This document shows, piece by piece, positions 1 to 5,829 of a stretch of DNA of 6,236 nt. This DNA is from Alphaproteobacteria bacterium (GTDB lineage: Bacteria; Pseudomonadota; Alphaproteobacteria; Caulobacterales; Parvularculaceae), in contig JAUIEG010000169.1 in NCBI GenBank assembly GCA_030428745.1, positions 1 to 6,236 on the forward strand, in the 5' to 3' direction. Each line of letters opens with the position of its first letter. Position 1 is the first letter of the stretch. Position numbers and translations under genes: made by a program. The notes beneath the pieces were generated by a model. That model saw nothing but the letters and a program-made list of their open reading frames with translations, searched no databases and was not told the DNA's origin.

Positions 1-1278
1 GATGTTGTCTTCGGACATGGAAAAATAAACGACCTGCACCCGGCTGCCGTCCTCGATCACAAGATCCATCGCCGTTTCAGGATAAGGCGTTCCACGCTCC
101 TCAGCGACTTCCGCCAGCGACTTGCCGATATATTTACGTAAATCGGGGTTGTGGAAACCAACGAGCAACACGCCCTCCGGGCCGCCAGCGTTGGTGATGC
201 CGCTGACGAACTCCTCTGACGGGTTGAGAATGGCGTCAGCGACTTGATCGCGGATCTCCGGATCGCGCAAACGCTCGGCCCATTCTTCGTAACCGCCTTC
301 CTGGACCCACAACGGCATCGCCGCATCAAGCCCGGTCGAACTGGCTGGATAGGCATACATGTCGGCGGTGATTTTAAGACCGCGCGCCTGCGCCGCCTCA
401 ACCTTTGCGATCACCTCATCAAGCTTGTCCCAATTCGCCTGCCCGCTTGCTTTCAAATGATAGATTTCCGCCGAAACGCCCGCTTTTTCCGCGATCTCGA
501 TCAGCTCATCGACCGCTTCCAGAAGTCGTTGTGACTCTGAGCGGATGTGAGAGATATACATGCCGCCGAATTCACTCACGACGGCGTTCAGCGCAATCAA
601 CTCGTCCGTATTCGCAAAGTTTGCTGGCGCATAGATCAGTGAGGAGCCAACACCCATCGCGCCTTCGCGCATGGCCGCACGCACCATGGTTTGCATTTCT
701 TCAAGTTCTTCCGGCGTCGCTGCGCGGTTGTCATAACCGACCACCGACGCGCGCAGAGTCGTTGCGCCAACAAAGGAGGCGACATTAGGAGAGACCCCGC
801 GGTCTTGCAGATATTCAAGATACTCGCCCAGCGTCGTCCATTCGATATCATATTGAATGTCCGTTTGGCGCGCTTTGGCCTGGCGCTTGATCTCTTCCGA
901 CCATGGGCCGTAGGAAACGCCTTCGCCGAAAACTTCGAGGGTCACACCCTGGGAAATATCGCCAAGGCTGCGGCCATCCTCAATGAGGTCTTCAACCGCC
1001 CAGCTCAGCATGTTGATGAAACCTGGCGCCACGGCGAGGCCTTCGGCGTCGATGACAAGGTCAGCTTCCGCGTTGTCAAACTGGCCGACGGCGGCGATGC
1101 GGTCACCTGTGATCGCCACATCCGCAAGCGCGCCCTGCGCGCCAGAGCCGTCATAGACCGTCCCCCCACGGATAATGACATCGTATTGGGCGGAAGCCGC
1201 CTTTTCCTCAGACGCATCGGGCCCGCCGCTGCAAGCGGCGAGGAAAAGCGCCAATCCGGCGATCGTTTTTTTCAGCAT
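1..1278 (-). CDS. N-acyl-D-amino-acid deacylase family amidohydrolase, putative lipoprotein (C-terminus outside window)
   Basis: The first 426 residues of an amidohydrolase run off the left edge without a stop. The N-terminus (MLKKTIAGLALFLAACSGG) is a lipoprotein signal with lipobox LAAC and acylated Cys16, so the protein should sit in the periplasm on a membrane. After it come the amidohydrolase N-terminal strands (DVIIRGGTVYDGSG, residues 33-46; VAPGFINML, 83-91) and a TIM-barrel-like region typical of the D-aminoacylase family (COG3653), which hydrolyses N-acyl-D-amino acids or related amides. The later histidine motifs are present: SHIRSE (His244) and IYHLKASG (His274). The usual HxH after PGFID is replaced by NMLSW, and the GNCG cysteine motif by FGEG with Glu119. 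I recall a subfamily with this same pattern, so it is probably not a random defect. The start is supported by GGAG eight bases upstream. The substrate is unknown, and the C-terminal catalytic Asp lies outside the window. Confidence 0.88.
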   Translation of the reverse strand, partial: MLKKTIAGLALFLAACSGGPDASEEKAASAQYDVIIRGGTVYDGSGAQGALADVAITGDRIAAVGQFDNAEADLVIDAEGLAVAPGFINMLSWAVEDLIEDGRSLGDISQGVTLEVFGEGVSYGPWSEEIKRQAKARQTDIQYDIEWTTLGEYLEYLQDRGVSPNVASFVGATTLRASVVGYDNRAATPEELEEMQTMVRAAMREGAMGVGSSLIYAPANFANTDELIALNAVVSEFGGMYISHIRSESQRLLEAVDELIEIAEKAGVSAEIYHLKASGQANWDKLDEVIAKVEAAQARGLKITADMYAYPASSTGLDAAMPLWVQEGGYEEWAERLRDPEIRDQVADAILNPSEEFVSGITNAGGPEGVLLVGFHNPDLRKYIGKSLAEVAEERGTPYPETAMDLVIEDGSRVQVVYFSMSEDNI

Positions 1279-1295
1279 CGTCCCCGCTCCGTTGT

Positions 1296-1309
1296 TGAAG
1301 CGAACTTCA
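1296..1309 (-). other. Small UUCG-loop hairpin in the deacylase leader
   Basis: On the minus strand the sequence TGAAG-TTCG-CTTCA forms a 5-bp stem with a UUCG loop. It lies between the oxygenase stop and the deacylase start, just upstream of the GGAG ribosome site. The closing pair is G-C rather than the classic C-G, and the stem is short. It may affect mRNA processing between the two genes, or it may be chance. Confidence 0.25.
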
Positions 1310-1344
1310 GCTGTTTTGCCGCCGTCGCGCAAGCAGGCGCAGGC

Positions 1345-2034
1345 TCATCCGCTCAGATTGACATTCAATGAAGAATTTGCGGCGGCCGGCAGCGTGGCAA
1401 GATTCATCGCAATGGAAATTCTCTCACCGGGACCTGAATGGGGCCGGACGCCATGAGTAAGCCATGAAGGAAAAACCACCATCCGCCCCGGCGTCGGCGA
1501 AAAACGCTCTTTGGTGCCGCTGCGCGGGCCTTTTTCATCCGCAAAGACAAGATCCGCCGAATACATCCGGTTCATGGGAAATCGCGGATCGAGAAGCACC
1601 AGCGGCCCCCCATCCGGATCGCCGCCGTCATCCACATAATAAACGCCCGACCAAAGACATGCCGGATGCGCATGATACTGGTTCGAAGCGCCGGCGGGAG
1701 ACACATTCGCCCACATATCAAGCGCCATCCGGTATCGTGGCGCTTTGCCTGTGGCGCCCGTATCCTGGGTGTATCGCCCACATAGCTGCATCATTGCGCC
1801 TGCGAGCCGCTGGGCGGCCTCTCCGCCCCATTTGAGCATCTTGTTATCGGAATGCCACCCCAAGACATTTGACCGCTCCAACCCTTCAGAAACAGCCTTG
1901 CGGGCGATAATCGCTTCGCGCAACGCCTTGTTTAGCGCTGGCGCATCTTCGATGTCCGCCACGAGAATCTGCGTCGGGAAAAGTTCCCGCACTTCGTGAT
2001 GAGCGATGTTCGCCTGGGTCGTCTGCAAAGTCAT
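1345..2034 (-). CDS. 2OG-Fe(II) oxygenase family protein (PF13759/TIGR02466 type)
   Basis: This is a 229-residue soluble protein with the hallmarks of the 2OG-FeII_Oxy_5 family. These are an N-terminal LFPTQILVADI (residues 18-28), GWHSDNKML (59-67), a double-stranded beta-helix core with NQYHAHPACLWSGVYYV (118-134), a DPRFP segment (149-153) and FPSWLTHGVRP (188-198) followed by GERISIAMN (203-211). His121 and His194 are the likely iron ligands, with His123 where other 2OG enzymes have Asp. Arg205 is the likely 2-oxoglutarate carboxylate anchor. The family has no well-defined substrate, so hydroxylation activity is inferred from fold only. I chose ATG at 2034. A TTG seven codons upstream (2055) would give 236 residues, but neither start has a clear ribosome site and family members usually begin near the LFPT motif. 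The stop is 66 bases before the deacylase start, so the two may share a transcript. Confidence 0.85.
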   Translation of the reverse strand: MTLQTTQANIAHHEVRELFPTQILVADIEDAPALNKALREAIIARKAVSEGLERSNVLGWHSDNKMLKWGGEAAQRLAGAMMQLCGRYTQDTGATGKAPRYRMALDMWANVSPAGASNQYHAHPACLWSGVYYVDDGGDPDGGPLVLLDPRFPMNRMYSADLVFADEKGPRSGTKERFSPTPGRMVVFPSWLTHGVRPHSGPGERISIAMNLATLPAAANSSLNVNLSG

Positions 2035-2134
2035 GGCGGCTGCGTCTTGTCTCAAAAGACTGCTTCGGAGTGTCGCCTATTTTTACCGCCGGCAAGCTGT
2101 CAGTCCAGATGCCCGTCAAACTATTTACGGCGGG

Positions 2135-2944
2135 TCATGACCGTTTCGCCAGCGCCTTGATAACCCCGCGCAAGGACCGCACTTCGCCGTCCGTCAGCCC
2201 GGCGCGGGTGAAAGTCACCCTGAGATTACGCTCCATATTGGCGCGCTTTACCTCCGGAAAGAAATAGCCGGCCTTATCCAGTTCCGCGACGAGATGGGCG
2301 AAGAACCGCTCAAAATCCTCTCTTGGCGCCGGGACGGCTTTGTCGAGTTCCGAGGGCTGCGCCTCACGGCCATCCGCCTGGGCCCACTCATAAGCGACGA
2401 TCAGCGCCGCCTGAGCGAGGTTGAGCGAGGCAAAGGCCGGATTGACGGGAACGGAGACAATCGCGTCAGCGCGCATCACGTCATCATTGGAAAGCCCCGC
2501 CCGCTCGCCGCCGAACATCACGGCGCAGGTCTCGCCCCGATCGATCCGCTGCTTCATTTCCGCAGCAGCCGCCGCCGGTTCAAGCACCGGCAGAAGCGTT
2601 TCGCGGGCGCGCGCCGTCGTGGCCAGAACATAGTTGCAGCCAGCCAGCGCCTCTGATGTGGTCTCAAAGACCCGCGCCTGATCGATGACGATGGAGGCGC
2701 CGGCCGCCATGGCGCCTGCTTTTTCATTGGGCCAGCCATCCCGCGGCTTGACCAGCCGGAGGCCCGAAAGTCCGAAATTGAGCATGGCCCGGGCCGCCGC
2801 GCCGATATTCTCGCCCATCTGCGGTTCGACCAGGACGAACATCGGAGCCGGCCGGAGCTCGGCTTGCCCATCCCGGCGAGATATCCGGGCTCGGTTCTGG
2901 TTCTCCTTGCCGTTTCCGGGCGTTGTCATCAGGACTTTTCCCAT
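2135..2944 (-). CDS. trmJ: TrmJ-like tRNA/rRNA 2'-O-methyltransferase (SpoU/TrmH superfamily)
   Basis: This is a 269-residue SPOUT methyltransferase. TrmJ uses S-adenosylmethionine to methylate the ribose 2'-OH of nucleotide 32 in tRNA anticodon loops. The three SpoU motifs are visible: motif 1 NIGAAARAMLNFG (residues 46-58, conserved Arg52), motif 2 MFGGERAGLSNDD (143-155) and motif 3 PVNPAFASLNLAQA (167-179). These form the trefoil-knot cofactor site. The C-terminal extension (about 208-269, with RNLRVTFTRAGLT) is the helical tail found in TrmJ-type proteins rather than in minimal TrmL. The start is uncertain. The ATG at 2944 has no clear ribosome site, whereas the ATG at 2929 has GGGAAAA six bases upstream; that choice would remove five residues of a poorly conserved N-terminus. 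The gene is divergent from icd. A role in rRNA rather than tRNA methylation cannot be excluded from sequence. Confidence 0.87.
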   Translation of the reverse strand: MGKVLMTTPGNGKENQNRARISRRDGQAELRPAPMFVLVEPQMGENIGAAARAMLNFGLSGLRLVKPRDGWPNEKAGAMAAGASIVIDQARVFETTSEALAGCNYVLATTARARETLLPVLEPAAAAAEMKQRIDRGETCAVMFGGERAGLSNDDVMRADAIVSVPVNPAFASLNLAQAALIVAYEWAQADGREAQPSELDKAVPAPREDFERFFAHLVAELDKAGYFFPEVKRANMERNLRVTFTRAGLTDGEVRSLRGVIKALAKRS

Positions 2945-2981
2945 TTTATGAGAGGTTTTCCCGCCAATCGAGCCGCCCCCC

Positions 2982-3011
2982 TTTTCATATCGGCCCCGCG
3001 GGTGCTAATAG
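2982..3011 (+). promoter_or_regulatory. Weak candidate promoter for icd
   Basis: TTTTCA (2982-2987) and TAATAG (3006-3011) are 18 bases apart, and a TG precedes the second box by one base (TGC-TAATAG, extended -10 style). Each box matches the sigma-70 consensus only partly. The position, about 78 bases before the icd start and inside the divergent spacer, is suitable, but this is a guess from pattern alone. Confidence 0.22.
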
Positions 3012-3044
3012 CGCCGCAAAATCCGTCCAGAATCATCATCCATG

Positions 3045-3066
3045 GGCGCACCTATCCGTGTGCGCC
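3045..3066 (+). promoter_or_regulatory. Perfect 7-bp hairpin in the icd 5' leader
   Basis: GGCGCAC (3045-3051) pairs fully with GTGCGCC (3060-3066) around an 8-base loop (CTATCCGT). The 3' arm ends 22 bases before the icd ATG, so the hairpin leaves the ribosome site free. It has no T-run and is not a terminator. It could be an mRNA-stabilising or regulatory leader structure, or an operator-like dyad for a DNA-binding protein. Confidence 0.4.
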
Positions 3067-3078
3067 AGCAAGTCCGGT

Positions 3079-3083
3079 AGGGA
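3079..3083 (+). promoter_or_regulatory. Ribosome binding site that sets the icd start
   Basis: AGGGA lies five bases before the ATG at 3089. The open frame continues upstream to 2864, but that stretch overlaps the divergent trmJ coding region and does not resemble isocitrate dehydrogenase. This site and the family's N-terminus (KIKVDNPVVEMDGDEMTR) fix the start at 3089. Confidence 0.7.
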
Positions 3084-3088
3084 ATTCC

Positions 3089-4303
3089 ATGCAAAAAATC
3101 AAAGTCGATAATCCAGTAGTTGAAATGGACGGGGACGAAATGACCCGGATCATCTGGCAGATGATCAAGGACAAGCTCATCTACCCCTATCTCGATCTGG
3201 ATCTGAAATATTTCGACCTCGGCATGGAAAGCCGCGACGCCACAGACGATCAGATCACGATCGAAGCAGCCGAAGCCACGAAAAAATACGGCGTCGCTGT
3301 CAAATGCGCAACGATTACGCCCGATGAGGCGCGGGTTGAGGAATTCGGCCTGAAAAAAATGTGGCGCTCGCCTAACGGCACGATCCGCAACATCCTTGGC
3401 GGCGTCGTCTTTCGCGAGCCAATCATCATGCGCAACGTGCCGCGCCTCGTGCCAGGCTGGACACAGCCGGTCATCATCGGACGTCACGCTTTCGGCGATC
3501 AGTACCGCGCTTCGGACATGCTCTTCCCCGGCAAGGGCAAGCTGACCATGAAATGGGAAGGCGAAGACGGCAAAGTTATGGAACAGGACGTCTTCGACGC
3601 GCCGTCTGCAGGCATTTACATGGGCATGTACAATCTCGATGCCTCGATCACTGATTTTGCACGCGCCTGCTTTAACTACGCGCTCCAGCGCAAATATCCG
3701 CTCTACCTTTCGACCAAGAACACGATCCTCAAAAAATATGACGGCCGTTTCAAAGATCTCTTTGCGGAGATGTATGAAACAGAATTCAAGGAAAAGTTCG
3801 CCGAACACGGCCTCACTTATGAGCACCGCCTGATCGACGATATGGTGGCGGCATGTCTTAAATGGTCCGGCGGTTATGTCTGGGCGTGCAAGAACTATGA
3901 CGGCGACGTCCAGTCCGACACCGTGGCGCAAGGCTATGGTTCACTCGGCCTGATGACGTCCGTGCTGATGTCGCCGGACGGAAAAACCGTCGAAGCCGAA
4001 GCCGCCCACGGAACCGTGACGCGCCATTACCGCGCCCACCAGCGCGGCGAAGAGACCTCCACGAACTCCATCGCCTCGATCTACGCCTGGACCCGCGGCC
4101 TCGCCCACCGCGGCAAGCTCGACGGCAATGATGCGCTCATCAAATTCGCCACAACCCTCGAGCAAACCGTCGTGAAAACCGTTGAATCCGGCTACATGAC
4201 CAAGGACCTCGCACTTCTCATCGGCGCCGAGCAGAAATGGCTGACCACCACCGGCTTCCTTGAAAAGGTTGACGAAAACTTCCGCAAAGCGATGGCGGCC
4301 TAG
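3089..4303 (+). CDS. icd: NADP-dependent isocitrate dehydrogenase
   Basis: This complete 404-residue cytosolic TCA-cycle enzyme oxidatively decarboxylates isocitrate to 2-oxoglutarate with NADP+ and a divalent metal. The sequence is of the eukaryote-like homodimeric type (TIGR00127) rather than the E. coli type. It shows VEMDGDEMTR (residues 11-20), ATITPDE (74-80), the isocitrate-binding SPNGTIR (94-100), Arg109 and GRHAFGDQYR (131-140). Arg100, Arg109, Arg132 and Tyr139 carry the same numbers as the human IDH1 active-site residues. Lys210 (STKNT) and Asp250/Asp251 (LIDDM) fit the catalytic lysine and metal ligands. AAHGTVTRHYR (305-315) includes Arg312 and His313, which by homology contact the NADP 2'-phosphate and so support NADP over NAD. 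All key residues are intact. Nothing in the sequence shows the phosphorylation control known for the E. coli enzyme, which belongs to another subfamily. The gene is divergent from trmJ. Confidence 0.97.
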   Translation: MQKIKVDNPVVEMDGDEMTRIIWQMIKDKLIYPYLDLDLKYFDLGMESRDATDDQITIEAAEATKKYGVAVKCATITPDEARVEEFGLKKMWRSPNGTIRNILGGVVFREPIIMRNVPRLVPGWTQPVIIGRHAFGDQYRASDMLFPGKGKLTMKWEGEDGKVMEQDVFDAPSAGIYMGMYNLDASITDFARACFNYALQRKYPLYLSTKNTILKKYDGRFKDLFAEMYETEFKEKFAEHGLTYEHRLIDDMVAACLKWSGGYVWACKNYDGDVQSDTVAQGYGSLGLMTSVLMSPDGKTVEAEAAHGTVTRHYRAHQRGEETSTNSIASIYAWTRGLAHRGKLDGNDALIKFATTLEQTVVKTVESGYMTKDLALLIGAEQKWLTTTGFLEKVDENFRKAMAA

Positions 4304-4330
4304 CGAAAGCGCCCCAAAAAGAGAAAATAA

Positions 4331-4354
4331 GGCGGAAAATAAGGGTTTTTCGCC
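4331..4354. terminator. Nine-bp hairpin downstream of icd, candidate terminator or 3' stabiliser
   Basis: GGCGGAAAA (4331-4339) pairs with TTTTTCGCC (4346-4354), with one G-T wobble and loop TAAGGG, 28 bases after the icd stop. In the plus direction it is followed by CTTCCTCG, not a T-run, so it looks more like a 3'-end stabilising stem than a classic intrinsic terminator. In the minus direction the stem has one mismatch but is followed by a T-rich tract (TTATTTTCTCTTTTT), which better fits Rho-independent termination of minus-strand transcripts arriving from the right. Confidence 0.45.
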
Positions 4355-4369
4355 CTTCCTCGCAGAATC

Positions 4370-4410
4370 GGGGCGGCTCGGCGCATTCGGCTCGCATTCC
4401 GGCCCGCCCC
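4370..4410 (+). repeat. GC-rich inverted repeat upstream of the head-GIN pair
   Basis: GGGGCGG (4370-4376) and CCGCCCC (4404-4410) are perfect inverted copies separated by 27 bases. The loop contains two similar GCATTC units (4382-4387 and 4394-4399). It lies 53 bases before the first head-GIN start. It could be a leader stem or an operator, or chance in GC-rich DNA. I see no convincing -35/-10 pair in this 160-base spacer. Confidence 0.22.
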
Positions 4411-4463
4411 ATGGCAGCATGACGGCCTTGGGGCGTTGCGTAGACCCTTAGGAGCTGTGACAC

Positions 4464-5120
4464 ATGTTGAGACCCTTTTTCCTTTCCGGCCTTGCCGCCT
4501 GTGCGCTGAGCCTTCCAGCCGCCGCGGAAACCCGGAGCTATGACCTCGCCGCGTTTGACAGCATTGATATTTCCGCCGGACTCGAGCTGGTGGCCACAGC
4601 CGGCAGCCGCCAGTCCATCGACGTCCAGACCGACGGGGGCGATTTCAGCGACTTCGAAATCGAGGTCAAAGACGGCGTCCTGTTTATCACCAGAGAATGG
4701 AACCGGCTGCGCTGGCACCAGAAGAAAGCCGACTACAAGGTCATTGTGACGGCCCCGGAGATCAAAGGCCTTGAGGCCTCATCCGGCTCTCACTCCAAAC
4801 TGGACGACATCGACGCCCGGCGTTTTAACGCAGACCTGTCGAGCGGCGCCTTCGTCCTCATCGCCGGGCGCAGCGACGATTGCAGCATCGACATCTCAAG
4901 CGGCGCCAATCTTGATGCGCGCGCACTGATTTGCGGCAGCGCTAATGTCGACGTCTCAAGCGGCGGCCATGGCGAAGTTACGGTTCTTAAAGCGCTGGTG
5001 GGCGACGCATCGAGCGGCGGCCACATGGCCGTGTTCGGATCGCCCGAGCGCGTCAATATCGACCGGTCGTCGGGCGGCCGTATCAAAATTAAAACGCCGG
5101 TCACGGCGACGCGGGACTAA
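4464..5120 (+). CDS. Secreted DUF2807 / head-GIN beta-helix protein, paralog 1 (His/Arg-decorated)
   Basis: This is a 218-residue exported protein of the DUF2807 (putative auto-transporter adhesin head GIN domain, PF10988) type. The N-terminus MLRPFFLSGLAACALSLPAAA is a signal peptide with a likely cut before Glu22. A lipobox-like LAAC at Cys13 is possible but would give an unusually short signal. The domain spans about residues 29-208: a first sheet (FDSIDISAGLELVAT), a TAPEIKGLEASSGS strand, then six SSG turns starting at residues 106, 126, 145, 165, 183 and 202, as expected for a right-handed beta-helix. The residue two after each SSG is His110, Phe130, Asn149, His169, His187 and Arg206. 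Cys140 and Cys157 are the only cysteines after the signal. AGGAG lies nine bases before the ATG. No enzymatic motif is visible; a structural or adhesive surface role is the family's usual guess. It lies 61 bases upstream of a paralog with the same turn spacing. Confidence 0.87.
   Translation: MLRPFFLSGLAACALSLPAAAETRSYDLAAFDSIDISAGLELVATAGSRQSIDVQTDGGDFSDFEIEVKDGVLFITREWNRLRWHQKKADYKVIVTAPEIKGLEASSGSHSKLDDIDARRFNADLSSGAFVLIAGRSDDCSIDISSGANLDARALICGSANVDVSSGGHGEVTVLKALVGDASSGGHMAVFGSPERVNIDRSSGGRIKIKTPVTATRD
4779..5075 (+). repeat. Six-rung SSG repeat region of paralog 1
   Basis: Six Ser-Ser-Gly turns are spaced 20, 19, 20, 18 and 19 residues apart. Each is preceded by a short strand with alternating hydrophobic residues. 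At DNA level several rungs share TCAAGCGGCG- or TCGAGCGGCG-like cores, but flanking codons differ, so this is an old protein repeat and not a recent DNA duplication. Confidence 0.75.
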
Positions 5121-5171
5121 TCCCGTATAAGGCAAAAACAAGAAGCGCGTGAAAAACGCCGTTAAAAAGAA

Positions 5172-5176
5172 AGGGA
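5172..5176 (+). promoter_or_regulatory. Ribosome binding site that sets the start of paralog 2
   Basis: AGGGA lies five bases before the ATG at 5182. A GTG at 5149 is in frame and would add 11 lysine-rich residues ahead of the signal peptide. It has no good ribosome site, and the 5182 start gives a standard signal peptide, so 5182 is preferred. Confidence 0.65.
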
Positions 5177-5181
5177 ACCCT

Positions 5182-5829
5182 ATGACCAAACTCGCTAAAC
5201 TCATCGCTGCGGCCAGCGCCGCATCTGTAAGCGCTATGGCCTTCGCCCATGCTGAAACTCAAGACTACGATTTTACCGGGTTTTCCTATCTCGACACCTC
5301 CGCGGGCGTTGATGTCGAGGTGACCGTCGGCGGCGCCTATTCAATACGCGCGGAAGGTGAACCGGAAGCGCTGGAACGCCTGCGCATCGAACACGACGGC
5401 GACACGCTGGAGATCGGCCGCGTGCGCGACCGGTCGTTCTTTTCGCCCGGCCGCAAATGGAAAGTGACGGTTTATGTCAGCATGCCGGAACTGAACGGCG
5501 TCGACGCCTCAAGCGGATCGGATGTAACTGCGACCGGCATCGACGCGGGCGAGTTTCGCGCCTCGGTATCGAGCGGCGCGGATGCGGACCTTCGCGGCAG
5601 GTGCTCGACGATCAAAGCCGATGGCAGCAGCGGCGCCGATCTCGAAGCCGAAGGTCTTGAATGCGATAACGCAATCGCAGACGTGTCGTCCGGCGCCGAT
5701 CTGTCGCTTTACGCCTCTGAAAGCCTTGAAGCAGACGCCTCGAGCGGCGGCGACATCACGGTTTATGGCCGACCGAAAAACACCAATATCGACAAGTCTT
5801 CCGGCGGCGACGTCCACATCCGCGACTAA
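5182..5829 (+). CDS. Secreted DUF2807 / head-GIN beta-helix protein, paralog 2 (Asp-decorated)
   Basis: This 215-residue exported protein is homologous to the gene just upstream. MTKLAKLIAAASAASVSAMAFAHA is a signal peptide with a likely cut near residues 22-24. The mature part opens with ETQDYDFTGFSYLDTSAGVDVEV, parallel to ETRSYDLAAFDSIDISAGLELVA in the neighbour. It continues with VSMPELNGVDASSGSD and six SSG turns starting at residues 110, 130, 149, 169, 187 and 206. In all six the residue two after the glycine is Asp (SSGSD, three SSGAD, two SSGGD). Mature charge is strongly negative, about -20 by my count of D/E against K/R, versus about -8 for paralog 1. Cys141 and Cys161 fall at the same place in two successive rungs (eight residues before SSG) and could form a disulfide. 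The Asp column could bind cations such as calcium; this is inference. The gene is probably co-transcribed with paralog 1 and ends at a convergent hairpin with alaS. Function is unknown. Confidence 0.88.
   Translation: MTKLAKLIAAASAASVSAMAFAHAETQDYDFTGFSYLDTSAGVDVEVTVGGAYSIRAEGEPEALERLRIEHDGDTLEIGRVRDRSFFSPGRKWKVTVYVSMPELNGVDASSGSDVTATGIDAGEFRASVSSGADADLRGRCSTIKADGSSGADLEAEGLECDNAIADVSSGADLSLYASESLEADASSGGDITVYGRPKNTNIDKSSGGDVHIRD
5509..5805 (+). repeat. Six-rung SSGxD repeat region of paralog 2
   Basis: Six SSGxD turns are spaced 20, 19, 20, 18 and 19 residues apart, identical to the series in paralog 1. In a beta-helix this would place six aspartates in a column along one edge. Codons for the repeated serines vary (AGC, TCG, TCA, TCC, TCT), which argues for selection on protein rather than recent duplication. 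Confidence 0.78.

Noticed and set aside
691..1371. A 226-residue open frame on the plus strand opposite the deacylase gene.
   Set aside because: It is antisense to a frame with clear family motifs, has no recognisable domain, and arises from GC-rich codon bias.
2056..2134. Possible terminator between trmJ and the oxygenase gene (CCGCCG and CGGCGG arms).
   Set aside because: The arms are too far apart for a compact stem and no T-run follows in the minus direction.
2864..3088. In-frame upstream extension of icd by 75 codons.
   Set aside because: It overlaps the start of trmJ, does not resemble the family N-terminus, and AGGGA plus the conserved N-terminus fix the start at 3089.
3005..3931. 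A 308-residue open frame on the minus strand opposite icd.
   Set aside because: Its translation mirrors icd codons, shows no domain, and icd is unambiguous on the other strand.
4310..4435. An 8-bp inverted pair, CGCCCCAA (4310-4317) and TTGGGGCG (4428-4435), flanking the icd/head-GIN spacer.
   Set aside because: The arms are 110 bases apart in GC-rich DNA and no mobile element or target duplication is visible, so chance is the simplest reading.
3941..4718. Two minus-strand open frames over the end of icd and the start of the first head-GIN gene.
   Set aside because: Both are antisense to well-supported genes, carry no recognisable motifs, and overlap each other.
5149..5181. GTG start for paralog 2 adding 11 residues.
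   Set aside because: There is no good ribosome site before the GTG, and a clear one precedes the ATG at 5182.
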